DNA from: Crocinitomicaceae bacterium
Lineage (GTDB): Bacteria; Bacteroidota; Bacteroidia; Flavobacteriales_D; Crocinitomicaceae
Direction: 5' to 3'
Length of the DNA stretch: 9,775 nt
NCBI GenBank assembly: GCA_023264075.1
Contig: JALQTG010000329.1
Location: 1-9,775, forward strand
Positions within the stretch are counted from its first letter, which is position 1; each line of letters begins with the position of its first letter. Shown here piece after piece: positions 1 through 7,616 of the stretch. Made by a program: the position numbers and the translations under genes. The notes beneath the pieces were generated by a model, which saw nothing but the letters and a program-made list of their open reading frames with translations, made no database searches and was not told the DNA's origin.

Positions 1-653
1 GGTGTTTGATAAATGATTTCCCCTAATTTTGCATCCGTTCGGTTTCCTCTTTTATTAATGTAAAACACATCCTGCCCGGCTGCTACATTTTGCTTTAATA
101 TTCCCGTTCCAACGGCGTATAACAAAAATGTACTATCCATCTCCTCAAGCACTGCTAAGGGCTCTTGGTGTGCTACTATCTCACCATCTTCAACTAACCA
201 TTCCTTCAGAGTGTAGTCGGACTTTGATGGGTCCAACGCAAAAGGCGCTTTTAATGTGTAGTTGGATACTTTTACCGTATCTGTGTACAAAGAAAAGAAA
301 AGGAACTCCTCCATTACATGCACAGCGGGACGCATATTTACATTGAAAATTTCAGGAATACTTTCCGCGCTTACTTCATCAGCAACAACCACGGTGTCAT
401 TATTGACATCCACAACTGCGACCTGAATTTTCTGACCTTCCGGTAATCCATTCGCAACCCGCTGATAAACTGATATTTTGGATTGGTTCCAAAAGAAACG
501 ATAAGGCGCTTCCCCACCGTTCACTATTACCTCCGCCGAAACATCATCAATTTCTGCTGAAGTGTTTGACAAGATCAATTCGGCGTTAAGTGGATTTTGC
601 GCTTGCATATAAAATCCAAACAATAATAATACAGCAAGAAAAAACAATCTCAT
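1..653 (-). CDS. Secreted protein with SprB-like repeat and lipoyl/biotinyl-like (barrel-sandwich) domain, 3' end outside window
   Basis: An open reading frame of 217 complete codons starts at ATG 653-651 and runs leftward off the window without a stop. Residues 1-18 form a typical signal peptide (MRLFFLAVLLLFGFYMQA), so export is expected. Residues about 32-92 resemble an SprB/PKD-like repeat: an APYRFFW segment, then NGLPEG, then VAVVDVNND, matching the family's pattern of aPYtysW, GLpaGtY and V.vtDanG. Residues about 147-212 resemble a lipoyl/biotinyl or HlyD-type barrel-sandwich hybrid: LKEWLVEDGEIVAHQEPLAV, then EEMDST, then GTGILKQNVAAGQDV. The lysine expected in the central turn (as in EAMKM or ETDKA) is an aspartate, D173, so covalent lipoylation or biotinylation is unlikely. 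Being secreted, it could be a Type IX secretion client or an adhesin-like surface protein, but its C-terminus is not visible. It lies 97 bases after the SDR gene and may have its own promoter. The reading frame is secure; the domain calls come from motif recall by eye. Confidence 0.85.
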   Translation of the reverse strand, partial: MRLFFLAVLLLFGFYMQAQNPLNAELILSNTSAEIDDVSAEVIVNGGEAPYRFFWNQSKISVYQRVANGLPEGQKIQVAVVDVNNDTVVVADEVSAESIPEIFNVNMRPAVHVMEEFLFFSLYTDTVKVSNYTLKAPFALDPSKSDYTLKEWLVEDGEIVAHQEPLAVLEEMDSTFLLYAVGTGILKQNVAAGQDVFYINKRGNRTDAKLGEIIYQT

Positions 654-691
654 GATAAGTAGTTTTAGTATCTAATAAAAATAAGAAGCCC

Positions 692-699
692 TAAAGATA
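692..699 (-). promoter_or_regulatory. Possible -7 promoter element for the secreted partial gene
   Basis: On the minus strand this reads TATCTTTA, seven of eight matches to the Bacteroidota -7 consensus TAnnTTTG. It lies 38 bases upstream of the ATG at 653. No TTTG or TTG is found 19-21 bases further upstream, so support is limited to one element. Confidence 0.3.
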
Positions 700-750
700 T
701 AAATATTTAACTGACTCTATAAGGGAATAATAATTTGTCTAACTTACTGT

Positions 751-1671
751 CTATTGAGGATTAGAATATACGTTGCTTTTTAGTTCCTCATCCAATACTT
801 TCAACGCCTCTTCAAACGCAAGTGGTGCATATCCCAATTCTTCTTTCGCCTTGGACAGGTCGAATCCCGTTCTAGGAGGACGCGGTGCTTTTTGATTCAA
901 CTCCGCAGAAGAAGTTTCACGAATCAAATCAATCGGTGCATTGACGTACTGTGCTATCTTTCGAACAATTTCAGCAATGGAAAATGATTCAGGTCCACTA
1001 ATATGAAATATACCCGTTTTATCCTTCTCAAGGATGAGCATACAACCTTTTGCCAAATCATCCGCCCAGGTAGGCGCCCGAAATTGATCGTTTACTATGA
1101 TGAGTGAATCGCCCTTACGCAATGCATCTATTGCCCATAATACAATGTTTGAACGTGACAGGCTATACCCTGTTCCAAACACAATAATTGTACGGACAAT
1201 TGACCAATTTTCATAACCGCTATTCATTAAAATGGCTTCACTCGCAACTTTGGATTGAGCGTAAACACTTAATGGATTGACAGGATCCTCTTCGGAATAA
1301 TCCCCCTGAACACCGTCAAATACGAAGTCCGTGGAGAGTTGTTGAAAATGAATACCATATTCTTTACAAATATCGAGTAAACATTGAACAGCAAAAACAT
1401 TTACACGTTGACACAGTTCCTGATCTTCTTCGCACGCATCAACATTTGTAATCGCGGCTGTATTAATGATATGAGTTGGTTCATACCTCCGGACAACCTC
1501 TTCTATCGCAAAGGAGTCGGTAATATCCATTGATGCGTAATAATTTGAGGGGACCTCTCGATTTCGATTTTCACCAAAAGAGGTGGCCAAAAATGAAATC
1601 TTGTTTATCAAACAATATTTGACAATTTTCTGTCCAAGCAACCCATTAGAACCAGTTATTAAAATCCTCAT
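751..1671 (-). CDS. RmlD-like extended SDR (dTDP-4-dehydrorhamnose reductase family)
   Basis: This 306-residue protein is an NAD(P)-dependent extended short-chain dehydrogenase of the RmlD/RfbD substrate-binding family. RmlD itself reduces dTDP-4-keto-L-rhamnose in rhamnose synthesis. Visible signatures are the Rossmann loop GSNGLLGQ (residues 7-14), NTAA (70-73), the family-typical STDFVFDG with Thr114 (113-120), and the catalytic YAQSK with Tyr137 and Lys141. QFRAPTWADDLA (196-207) and a RPPRTGFDLSKAKEELGY tail follow, as in RmlD-type proteins. Length is normal for the family (about 280-310). Its ATG follows the TGA of the PspC-like gene by one base, which suggests translational coupling. 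No rmlA, rmlB, rmlC or glycosyltransferase gene is in the window, so the true substrate is uncertain; it could reduce another nucleotide sugar, or be a MAT2B-like regulator. Family confidence is high, specific function low. Confidence 0.9.
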   Translation of the reverse strand: MRILITGSNGLLGQKIVKYCLINKISFLATSFGENRNREVPSNYYASMDITDSFAIEEVVRRYEPTHIINTAAITNVDACEEDQELCQRVNVFAVQCLLDICKEYGIHFQQLSTDFVFDGVQGDYSEEDPVNPLSVYAQSKVASEAILMNSGYENWSIVRTIIVFGTGYSLSRSNIVLWAIDALRKGDSLIIVNDQFRAPTWADDLAKGCMLILEKDKTGIFHISGPESFSIAEIVRKIAQYVNAPIDLIRETSSAELNQKAPRPPRTGFDLSKAKEELGYAPLAFEEALKVLDEELKSNVYSNPQ

Positions 1672-1672
1672 A

Positions 1673-1909
1673 TCACAGCTCCCAAATTGATTTTGGTTTA
1701 GGTTTGAATTTGAAAAAATGGCGGTGCTCGAGTATCCAACCCATAGCTAAATAGAGTAAGACTGGAGATCCCAATGTAAGAAATGAGCTATAAATGAAAA
1801 ATAAACGAACCTTCGAAGAGCGTATTCCTAGTTTTTTAGCCCACCAATCACAAACGCCAAAAGAACGTATCTCGAAGAAAAACACTATTTTTTGAATTAA
1901 CCGGTTCAT
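1673..1909 (-). CDS. Small PspC-like membrane protein
   Basis: I chose the ATG at 1909-1907, giving 78 residues (MNRLIQKIVFF...). An in-frame GTG at 1927 would add only MQARSR; short Flavobacteriia PspC-like proteins, as I recall them, begin close to this ATG. The PspC pattern is visible: FGVCDWWAKKLGIRSSKVRL (about residues 18-36) corresponds to the family's GVcgGlAeyfgid.s.vRl, followed by a hydrophobic stretch (about 36-60) containing GSPVLLYLAMGWIL. The tail is basic (FKFKPKPKS), and the chain ends IWEL. The usual glycines after GVC are replaced by Asp-Trp-Trp, so this is a divergent member. PspC in Proteobacteria responds to membrane stress, but these short Bacteroidota versions have no established role. 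It sits 22 bases after the DUF2851 gene and 1 base before the SDR gene, so it is probably co-transcribed with both. Confidence 0.8.
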   Translation of the reverse strand: MNRLIQKIVFFFEIRSFGVCDWWAKKLGIRSSKVRLFFIYSSFLTLGSPVLLYLAMGWILEHRHFFKFKPKPKSIWEL

Positions 1910-1931
1910 TCTGGATCTTGCTTGCACAAAT

Positions 1932-3239
1932 TTATATATAAAAATCGTAGCAATCGTTCACAGTAGAACCTTCTAATAATTTATGACCGATTTTACAATC
2001 CAAGCAACGATGATAATCACAAAATTGTTGTTTTAATTCCAGTAGTCCTTGAGAATCTTGCGCACTTTCAATAGAAACTCCTATATCTTTCCACTTCTTC
2101 ATTAAGCTATTTTTTTCTGGTTGCAGAATAGATAAAATTTCGATTGCCACGTCTCCTGCATGATAATCATCGTGATATTGTTTGAGATATATTAAATATG
2201 GAACGAGTCCATTAATTAAAATTAGCGTACGCATCTCCTTAGAGAATTTTCGCGAAAAATCCCTAACTGCTGAAGTTCCGAAACGATAATGAGTTCTCCA
2301 ATAAGCAGATGGCTCAGCACCAAAGAAAAGTGCATATTTATTGAGAATTTCTTTAGCACTCATACCCATTAGGTCTGAAAAATCCCACCTCATCAAAAAA
2401 CCTACAAGTTGAGCTAAACGCAACGTTGGAAAATTATTTGGCCGCACACCACTAAATTTCCACGATGAGCTATTCATCTCTGTTAAATCATACATATTAC
2501 TGAGTTGCTTCCAATAGGTTATTAACCCTATTTCAAATGAATTGGAACTAGTTTCAGGCAATAGTCCCGCGATTCCAATAATTAGTGCCTCCAATCTCTC
2601 TTTGCTCCATCTTTCCTTCATCACCATTTCAAAAGAAATTCGTTGAGACAATTCCTCGAAGGGCAACCTATTCGCGCGATTTCCAAAAGCTGAAATAAGA
2701 GAACACATCAAGATTTGGCGTCGATCGTTTAAATAATGGTCAGTGTTTGTAAACATGAGCTCCGATGCCTTCCGCTCTAACCGATGAAACAAAGCAATAT
2801 CAATTTGTTGTTGAACTTCGAAATCATTTGCATCGAAAGATTCCGTACATGGGATAAACAATCGACTTCTCAATAAATCGTCATATTTATCAAAATGTGT
2901 TTTATCAATATACTTTTTTAATTCCAGCGTTGGAATTGGTTCTTCATTAATATAGACAGGCACATCGTAGTTGTAGACTACATGAAGAATCACATTATCA
3001 TACGCACGGTCAAACTGATGTTTATGTTTGTACCAATCGGAGGAATTGATGTGGATTTCGATATTTCCGAACCAAACGACATCATTCAGACGAATCTGAC
3101 CATTAAAAAAATCTGGCCCAGCATCGGTATTCAACCATCCGGGATTTATAATTTCTAAGGTTTCATTCAAAACAGTCGTTAGGTGCGCTAGCGGCAAGCG
3201 ATTAAGCTTCCACAAATAGTGAAGGTATTCTTCTTTCAT
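1932..3239 (-). CDS. DUF2851 family protein, function unknown
   Basis: This 435-residue soluble protein matches the Bacteroidota family DUF2851 in its N-terminal region: EEYLHYLWKLNRLP near the start, NTDAGPDFFNGQIRL (37-51), WFGNIEIHINSSDWYKHKHQ (56-75) and AYDNVILHVVY (79-89). The middle region is helical and less distinctive. The C-terminus has a cysteine/histidine cluster FCDYHRCLDCKIGH (Cys407, His410, Cys412, Cys415, His419) that could bind a metal or Fe-S cluster. Asp43 in GPDF followed by Glu61-Ile-His63 resembles the spacing of PD-(D/E)XK nuclease motifs, with His in place of Lys; this is inference only. No signal peptide or membrane segment is visible. The ATG at 3239 begins the conserved region, so the start is well placed. 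The 57-base gap after the large sensor gene contains a weak promoter candidate. Family assignment is confident; function is not known. Confidence 0.9.
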   Translation of the reverse strand: MKEEYLHYLWKLNRLPLAHLTTVLNETLEIINPGWLNTDAGPDFFNGQIRLNDVVWFGNIEIHINSSDWYKHKHQFDRAYDNVILHVVYNYDVPVYINEEPIPTLELKKYIDKTHFDKYDDLLRSRLFIPCTESFDANDFEVQQQIDIALFHRLERKASELMFTNTDHYLNDRRQILMCSLISAFGNRANRLPFEELSQRISFEMVMKERWSKERLEALIIGIAGLLPETSSNSFEIGLITYWKQLSNMYDLTEMNSSSWKFSGVRPNNFPTLRLAQLVGFLMRWDFSDLMGMSAKEILNKYALFFGAEPSAYWRTHYRFGTSAVRDFSRKFSKEMRTLILINGLVPYLIYLKQYHDDYHAGDVAIEILSILQPEKNSLMKKWKDIGVSIESAQDSQGLLELKQQFCDYHRCLDCKIGHKLLEGSTVNDCYDFYI

Positions 3240-3263
3240 GATTTAGATTAATTAGGTGTCTTC

Positions 3264-3295
3264 CTAAGATAATCAAAAACATCATTTGTTTGCAA
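3264..3295 (-). promoter_or_regulatory. Weak candidate promoter for the DUF2851-PspC-SDR gene group
   Basis: On the minus strand a TTG (3295-3293), a 21-base spacer and TATCTTAG (3271-3264) resemble the Bacteroidota TTTG-N19-21-TAnnTTTG arrangement, with one mismatch in the -7 element. The ATG follows 24 bases downstream at 3239. The upstream element touches the stop codon of the preceding gene. In AT-rich DNA such matches arise easily. Confidence 0.3.
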
Positions 3296-3296
3296 T

Positions 3297-6200
3297 TTAT
3301 TTTAATCCACGAATTCCAATGACCGTAATATCATCGGTTTGTGGTAAATCTCCGATCCACTCTTTCAAATGATCTTTTAGGATGGCATTTTGCTTAGTTA
3401 AAGATTGATGTGTTAGGTTATCTAACAATTCAACATATTTCTTAAACGTAAACTTTTTATTTCGGCTACCCCCAAATTGATCTGGATAACCATCTGAAAA
3501 AAGATAAACAATTTGATTGCGCTCAACGCTAATTTTACTTGATCGATATTTAAATTCACCTTCGTCATTGATAATATCCCCAATATGTTTGTGATCTCCT
3601 CTGTAAATTGTGAGTTTCTCATTTGCTTTGTCTGACACAGCAAACCTTCCTCCGGCACATGAATATTGAAGACTTCCGTCTTCCTTATCAAAAACTAAAA
3701 CAACAGCCTCCATACCGTCTTTTATCTTATTCCTTCCATCTCTAGGAAGTACATCAATCAATCTGTTATCGAGCTCATCCATTATTCTCGCTGAATCAGT
3801 TATTTTCGCTTCAAGAATGATTTGATTCAATAAATTAATTCCTAGCAGCGTCATGAACGAGCCAGGAACTCCATGGCCGGTGCAATCTGAACAAATGACA
3901 ATCACTTTGTTTTCTATTTCTCCCACCCAATAGAAATCTCCGCTTACGATATCTTTAGGGCGAAAAAGAACGAAATGTTCGTCAAAGTATCTCTCAAAAT
4001 CCGTTGATCGCGGTAACATATTAAATTGAATTCTACGGGCATAGTTGATAGATGCCGTAATATCTTTATTCTGTTCTTTAATAATTGCACTTGCATTTCT
4101 TCGCTCTGTGATATCTCGGGCGAGTCCTAAGAATCCGGTAATTATATTGTCAGCACCTGGTTTAAAAAGTGTTGTAACCTTCTGTCCTAACCACCGCTCC
4201 TCTCCTTCACCAGAAATAATAGGAAACTCAAAATAGGTCGTTCGTTTTCGCTCGGTAAATTGTTGATTATAGAACTGCTTCACGATGTCCTTGTAGTCGG
4301 GATGAACAATAAAAGTGGTAGGTTTACCAAGAACTTCTTCCTCCGAGTACTTAAAGGTTTCTATGCACTTATGATTCACAAAGGTGAAGTTCGCATAAGG
4401 ATCTGTTTGAAAAATTAAGTCGTCCGCATTACGAACAATCAGTTCATAATAATTTTCAAGGTTTATTTTATCGGTAACATCCTGACCAAGAATTACACGC
4501 ACATCTTCACTGAATTCTTTACAAGACCACTGATAATACACTACCTCCCCAAGTTTAGTAAAAAGAGGTGTTACGAAAATCTTTCCTTCGCGGAATTCGT
4601 TTTGCAAATCTACATTAGCAAACTTATTTTCTGTTTCAAACTTGGGTTGATAACGATTCAAATCCGAGATAAAAACTCCTTTCAAATCACCTCCGTTGAT
4701 ATCAATCAAACGGGTGATGTTTTCGCTGTTGTATGAAATCTTTCCGTTCCTATCGAATGCAATCACTAGCACATTACCTTTATTCACAACACCTGAGGTG
4801 AAGATTAATTTTTCTAATGAATTATTTCGAATATAGGTTAAAAAAACGGTCAAAAAGGAAGCGATGAAAACAGCGATTATAAATAAAAACTGATTATAGA
4901 AGGTGTCTTTCAAATTAAATACCATCCCAATCGCTAAGGCAATCATAATAAACGCAAAGGCAAGAGCAGACTTAAAGCTTCGAAATACAATTGGACTCAC
5001 AAAGCAAGTAAGTATTACGGCAACAAGGTAAAATGGGTGAAGGTTGGAATAATAGGCTCCAATGAAATTCTGAACGATAATCACGACAAAGCCCAATGTC
5101 AGTAACTGCGATGCCCGCGCCTTAAAGGAATTTACAAATCCAACCAAAATGAATAAAACAAAAACTATTACCCCGGATATAATTGTCGAAATATCGTTAT
5201 TTGAAATTGATGCATCAATTCTTGACGCGAATAAATGCGCTCCAGTGTTCGCTAGAGCACCAAATAATAAAATTGTTGCAATCCCTCTAAAGTCTGTAGC
5301 CGTGTCCTTAGAAAGGATGATGTTTTTACGATTAAAATTTTTTGTCTTTTCAAGTAGAAAAATATTTAATACAACGATAAGAGCAATACCAAAAAGGATA
5401 AACCACTTCGATTTATAAAACGGGATTTTAATGGTAAATTCATAAACTCTTACCTCGCTTATGTTCTCTCCATCCACTGTGGATCGCGCTTCAAAAACAT
5501 AATCTCCTGAGGGTAATTCCGAAAACATGGCAATACCTTCAGAACTCCATGGTGACCATTCTTCTTCCCAGCCAATCAATCGATAGCTGTACTTTACGAA
5601 GTCATTTTTAGTATTAATTGACTTTATCCGTATCGAAACATTGTTTTCACCATCTCCAAAAACATTATTGTCCTTAATGTCCAATATAGGTCCACCCAAT
5701 TTGTTTTGAATACTCATAATAAAAGGTGAAGGAGGGACTGTGTTGTTTTGAAGTAATTTAGGACGAATCATAAATACCCCTTCCAATGTCCCTACGAAAA
5801 TATTACCGCGTTCATCCTTGTAAGAAGAACGCATATGAGTTTCGTATCCCATAAAGCCATTCCCCTTATTATAGGTAAGTGAAGATAAGGGTGATCCATC
5901 CTTAGCCACTTTCAACACAGTTATTCCTTTGTTCGTTCCGACTAAAAGATTCCCAAAGTCATCAGAAGACAATGTGTAAAATAAAGTGGAAGGCAGAAAA
6001 CGTTTGTCGTGAACAGCTTTAACCACGGCTTCCTTAGTGTAACAAAGTAATCCGTGATCCAAGGAAAACCAAACATTTCCATAATAATCTTTAGTCACAT
6101 TTCCCGCGTAGGACCCCAAATCGAAACCGTCAACTCGTGATGTTATAACATTCAACAAAGTATCCTCTCCCGCACACCTGTATATTCCATCATTTGTTCC

Positions 6201-7616
6201 AAAAAGCAATTCACCTCTTGTTGAAATTTCCTCTGCAGCATATATATATGCTGGTGATTGACTAAAATATTGAACTGCTCCGCTCTGAAGGTCTAACCTA
6301 AACAAACCGACCGATTCTTGGCCAATATATAACTTGTTTTGTATCTCCGAATAGAATACAAAAGACAATGCCTTATTACTAAACTGTTCAAATCCCGCAT
6401 CAACAATTGCCATCTTAGACACCTTTTTTAGTCCTTGGCTAGTAGCGAGATAAGTGATGCCATTCGCATTTGTGCTACCCTTAATCTGAAAAGGATATTC
6501 ATCAAAACCATATTTTTGCTCTAAATTCCCCAAAAACGACGAACCAATTGTACTTAGCAGTGCATCCTCTTGTGTGCTTTTACCGATAAAGAAAATTTTA
6601 TCATTTTCGTAAATGGAGTGGAATTTTAAAGCCGTAAAAGGTTCTAATGACACTCTAAAAATACCTGAAAGCTTACTTGTAATCCATATATCTTCATTTC
6701 GATCTATCAAGACACCTGTTGGGCTCACAATTTCTCGTCCTGAGTTATTGATTACCTCTCTGATGCTACCCGTTTTCCGGTCACGCTTAATTAATCTACC
6801 CTGGTTTGTAACAAGAATACTAAAATTTTCAGAACATGAAGAGCGCACCACCTGCTCATTGACATTTAACTCAACTCCATGACTTATTTCATCACGAACA
6901 AAAAACTTTGGTCTTCCGTTATCTACAATGATGGTTAATTCCTCCGAGATTGTTCCATTTAACAACGTTAAACTGTCCCCATAGTAACTTAAACTAACTA
7001 AATCTTCAGTCAATTTTTCGGAAGTACCCAACCAATCATGCAAAAACTCGATTTTCCCTTCAAAAACAACAAAATTACCGCGAGAAGTAAAAATAAATAA
7101 GCGTTCGTCAATTTGATGATGGCCGTAATATTCCATTGAAACATTGAACGGATAAATCCTACGCTCGTCGAGTAATTGATCTCCTTTGAGAACAAAAATA
7201 GCTGCATCTTCAACAACCACAACATTGTCATTGACCTCAATAATAGCTTGACCACGACCCATTTTTGGTACATAATCTATCTCTACGGCATTCTGCCAAT
7301 TAGAGGTGTAAAAACCTTGATATTCAGTGGAGAAATATAAAATATTATCTTTTGAAAAAGAAATATTGGATATATGTCGCGAGGTTCTTCCTTGAAATTC
7401 TGTGAGATTGTCAAAATCCTTTCCGTCATATCGAATCAAGCCTGCTCCATCTGTTCCGAACCAAATAAACCCGTCTTGATCTTCAGCAACGCTCAATACT
7501 GAAGACAAGGATAGACCGTCTTTATGGTCGAACGAACGAAACGTGTAGAGCTGACCATTGGCTGAAAAGCCAGTGGTTAAAGTCAGTATCAAGCAGAAGC
7601 AAAGATATTTCAACAC
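3297..7616 (-). CDS. Membrane sensor: Reg_prop propeller, Y_Y_Y, 7 TM helices, two PAS-like domains, SpoIIE-type PP2C phosphatase
   Basis: This 1439-residue protein probably senses an extracytoplasmic signal and responds by Ser/Thr dephosphorylation in the cytoplasm. Residues 1-22 are a signal peptide. Residues about 24-630 are a beta-propeller with two-component regulator repeats, clearest at 34-68 (EDQDGFIWFGTDGAGL), 298-323, 501-529, 546-570 and 595-619. A Y_Y_Y domain follows (about 648-730). Seven hydrophobic helices lie near 738-755, 777-797, 811-831, 837-855, 860-878, 883-900 and 908-929. Lys/Arg-rich loops after helices 1, 3, 5 and 7 put the C-terminus in the cytoplasm. A PAS-like domain (about 941-1047, ending GQDVTDK) and a clear PAS/PAC domain (about 1055-1173, ending ARDITERR) follow, then the linker SINYARRIQFNMLP. 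The PP2C domain has VSGDFYW (Asp1227), SDCTGHGVPG (Asp1244), KDGME (Asp1300), SDGYPDQFGG (Asp1375) and TDDIT (Asp1428-Asp1429), so the acidic metal ligands are largely kept. The start is GTG at 7616. No kinase, anti-sigma or STAS gene is adjacent. Confidence 0.93.
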   Translation of the reverse strand: MLKYLCFCLILTLTTGFSANGQLYTFRSFDHKDGLSLSSVLSVAEDQDGFIWFGTDGAGLIRYDGKDFDNLTEFQGRTSRHISNISFSKDNILYFSTEYQGFYTSNWQNAVEIDYVPKMGRGQAIIEVNDNVVVVEDAAIFVLKGDQLLDERRIYPFNVSMEYYGHHQIDERLFIFTSRGNFVVFEGKIEFLHDWLGTSEKLTEDLVSLSYYGDSLTLLNGTISEELTIIVDNGRPKFFVRDEISHGVELNVNEQVVRSSCSENFSILVTNQGRLIKRDRKTGSIREVINNSGREIVSPTGVLIDRNEDIWITSKLSGIFRVSLEPFTALKFHSIYENDKIFFIGKSTQEDALLSTIGSSFLGNLEQKYGFDEYPFQIKGSTNANGITYLATSQGLKKVSKMAIVDAGFEQFSNKALSFVFYSEIQNKLYIGQESVGLFRLDLQSGAVQYFSQSPAYIYAAEEISTRGELLFGTNDGIYRCAGEDTLLNVITSRVDGFDLGSYAGNVTKDYYGNVWFSLDHGLLCYTKEAVVKAVHDKRFLPSTLFYTLSSDDFGNLLVGTNKGITVLKVAKDGSPLSSLTYNKGNGFMGYETHMRSSYKDERGNIFVGTLEGVFMIRPKLLQNNTVPPSPFIMSIQNKLGGPILDIKDNNVFGDGENNVSIRIKSINTKNDFVKYSYRLIGWEEEWSPWSSEGIAMFSELPSGDYVFEARSTVDGENISEVRVYEFTIKIPFYKSKWFILFGIALIVVLNIFLLEKTKNFNRKNIILSKDTATDFRGIATILLFGALANTGAHLFASRIDASISNNDISTIISGVIVFVLFILVGFVNSFKARASQLLTLGFVVIIVQNFIGAYYSNLHPFYLVAVILTCFVSPIVFRSFKSALAFAFIMIALAIGMVFNLKDTFYNQFLFIIAVFIASFLTVFLTYIRNNSLEKLIFTSGVVNKGNVLVIAFDRNGKISYNSENITRLIDINGGDLKGVFISDLNRYQPKFETENKFANVDLQNEFREGKIFVTPLFTKLGEVVYYQWSCKEFSEDVRVILGQDVTDKINLENYYELIVRNADDLIFQTDPYANFTFVNHKCIETFKYSEEEVLGKPTTFIVHPDYKDIVKQFYNQQFTERKRTTYFEFPIISGEGEERWLGQKVTTLFKPGADNIITGFLGLARDITERRNASAIIKEQNKDITASINYARRIQFNMLPRSTDFERYFDEHFVLFRPKDIVSGDFYWVGEIENKVIVICSDCTGHGVPGSFMTLLGINLLNQIILEAKITDSARIMDELDNRLIDVLPRDGRNKIKDGMEAVVLVFDKEDGSLQYSCAGGRFAVSDKANEKLTIYRGDHKHIGDIINDEGEFKYRSSKISVERNQIVYLFSDGYPDQFGGSRNKKFTFKKYVELLDNLTHQSLTKQNAILKDHLKEWIGDLPQTDDITVIGIRGLK

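Noticed and set aside
128..346. Plus-strand open frame of 72 codons
   Set aside because: It lies antisense within the secreted minus-strand gene, whose signal peptide and domain motifs are coherent. Its predicted protein is low in recognisable motifs.
1910..1927. GTG at 1927 as the start of the PspC-like gene
   Set aside because: It would add only six residues before an ATG that fits the family N-terminus, and no ribosome binding site favours it.
3252..3267. Inverted repeat TTAGG-tgtctt-CCTAA after the large sensor gene
   Set aside because: The stem is only five base pairs, with low GC and no T-run on the minus strand after it. It is too weak to call a terminator.
3422..3691. Second minus-strand frame of 89 codons inside the large sensor gene
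   Set aside because: It overlaps the PP2C domain, whose motifs are intact in the main frame. The second frame shows no family features.
4045..5418. Plus-strand frames at 4045-4236 and 5149-5418
   Set aside because: Both are antisense to the PAS and membrane regions of the sensor gene and have no recognisable motifs or start signals.
6613..7273. Plus-strand frame at 6613-6882 and minus-strand frame at 7010-7273
   Set aside because: Both are shadows of the propeller-coding region, where the Reg_prop pattern is continuous in the main frame.
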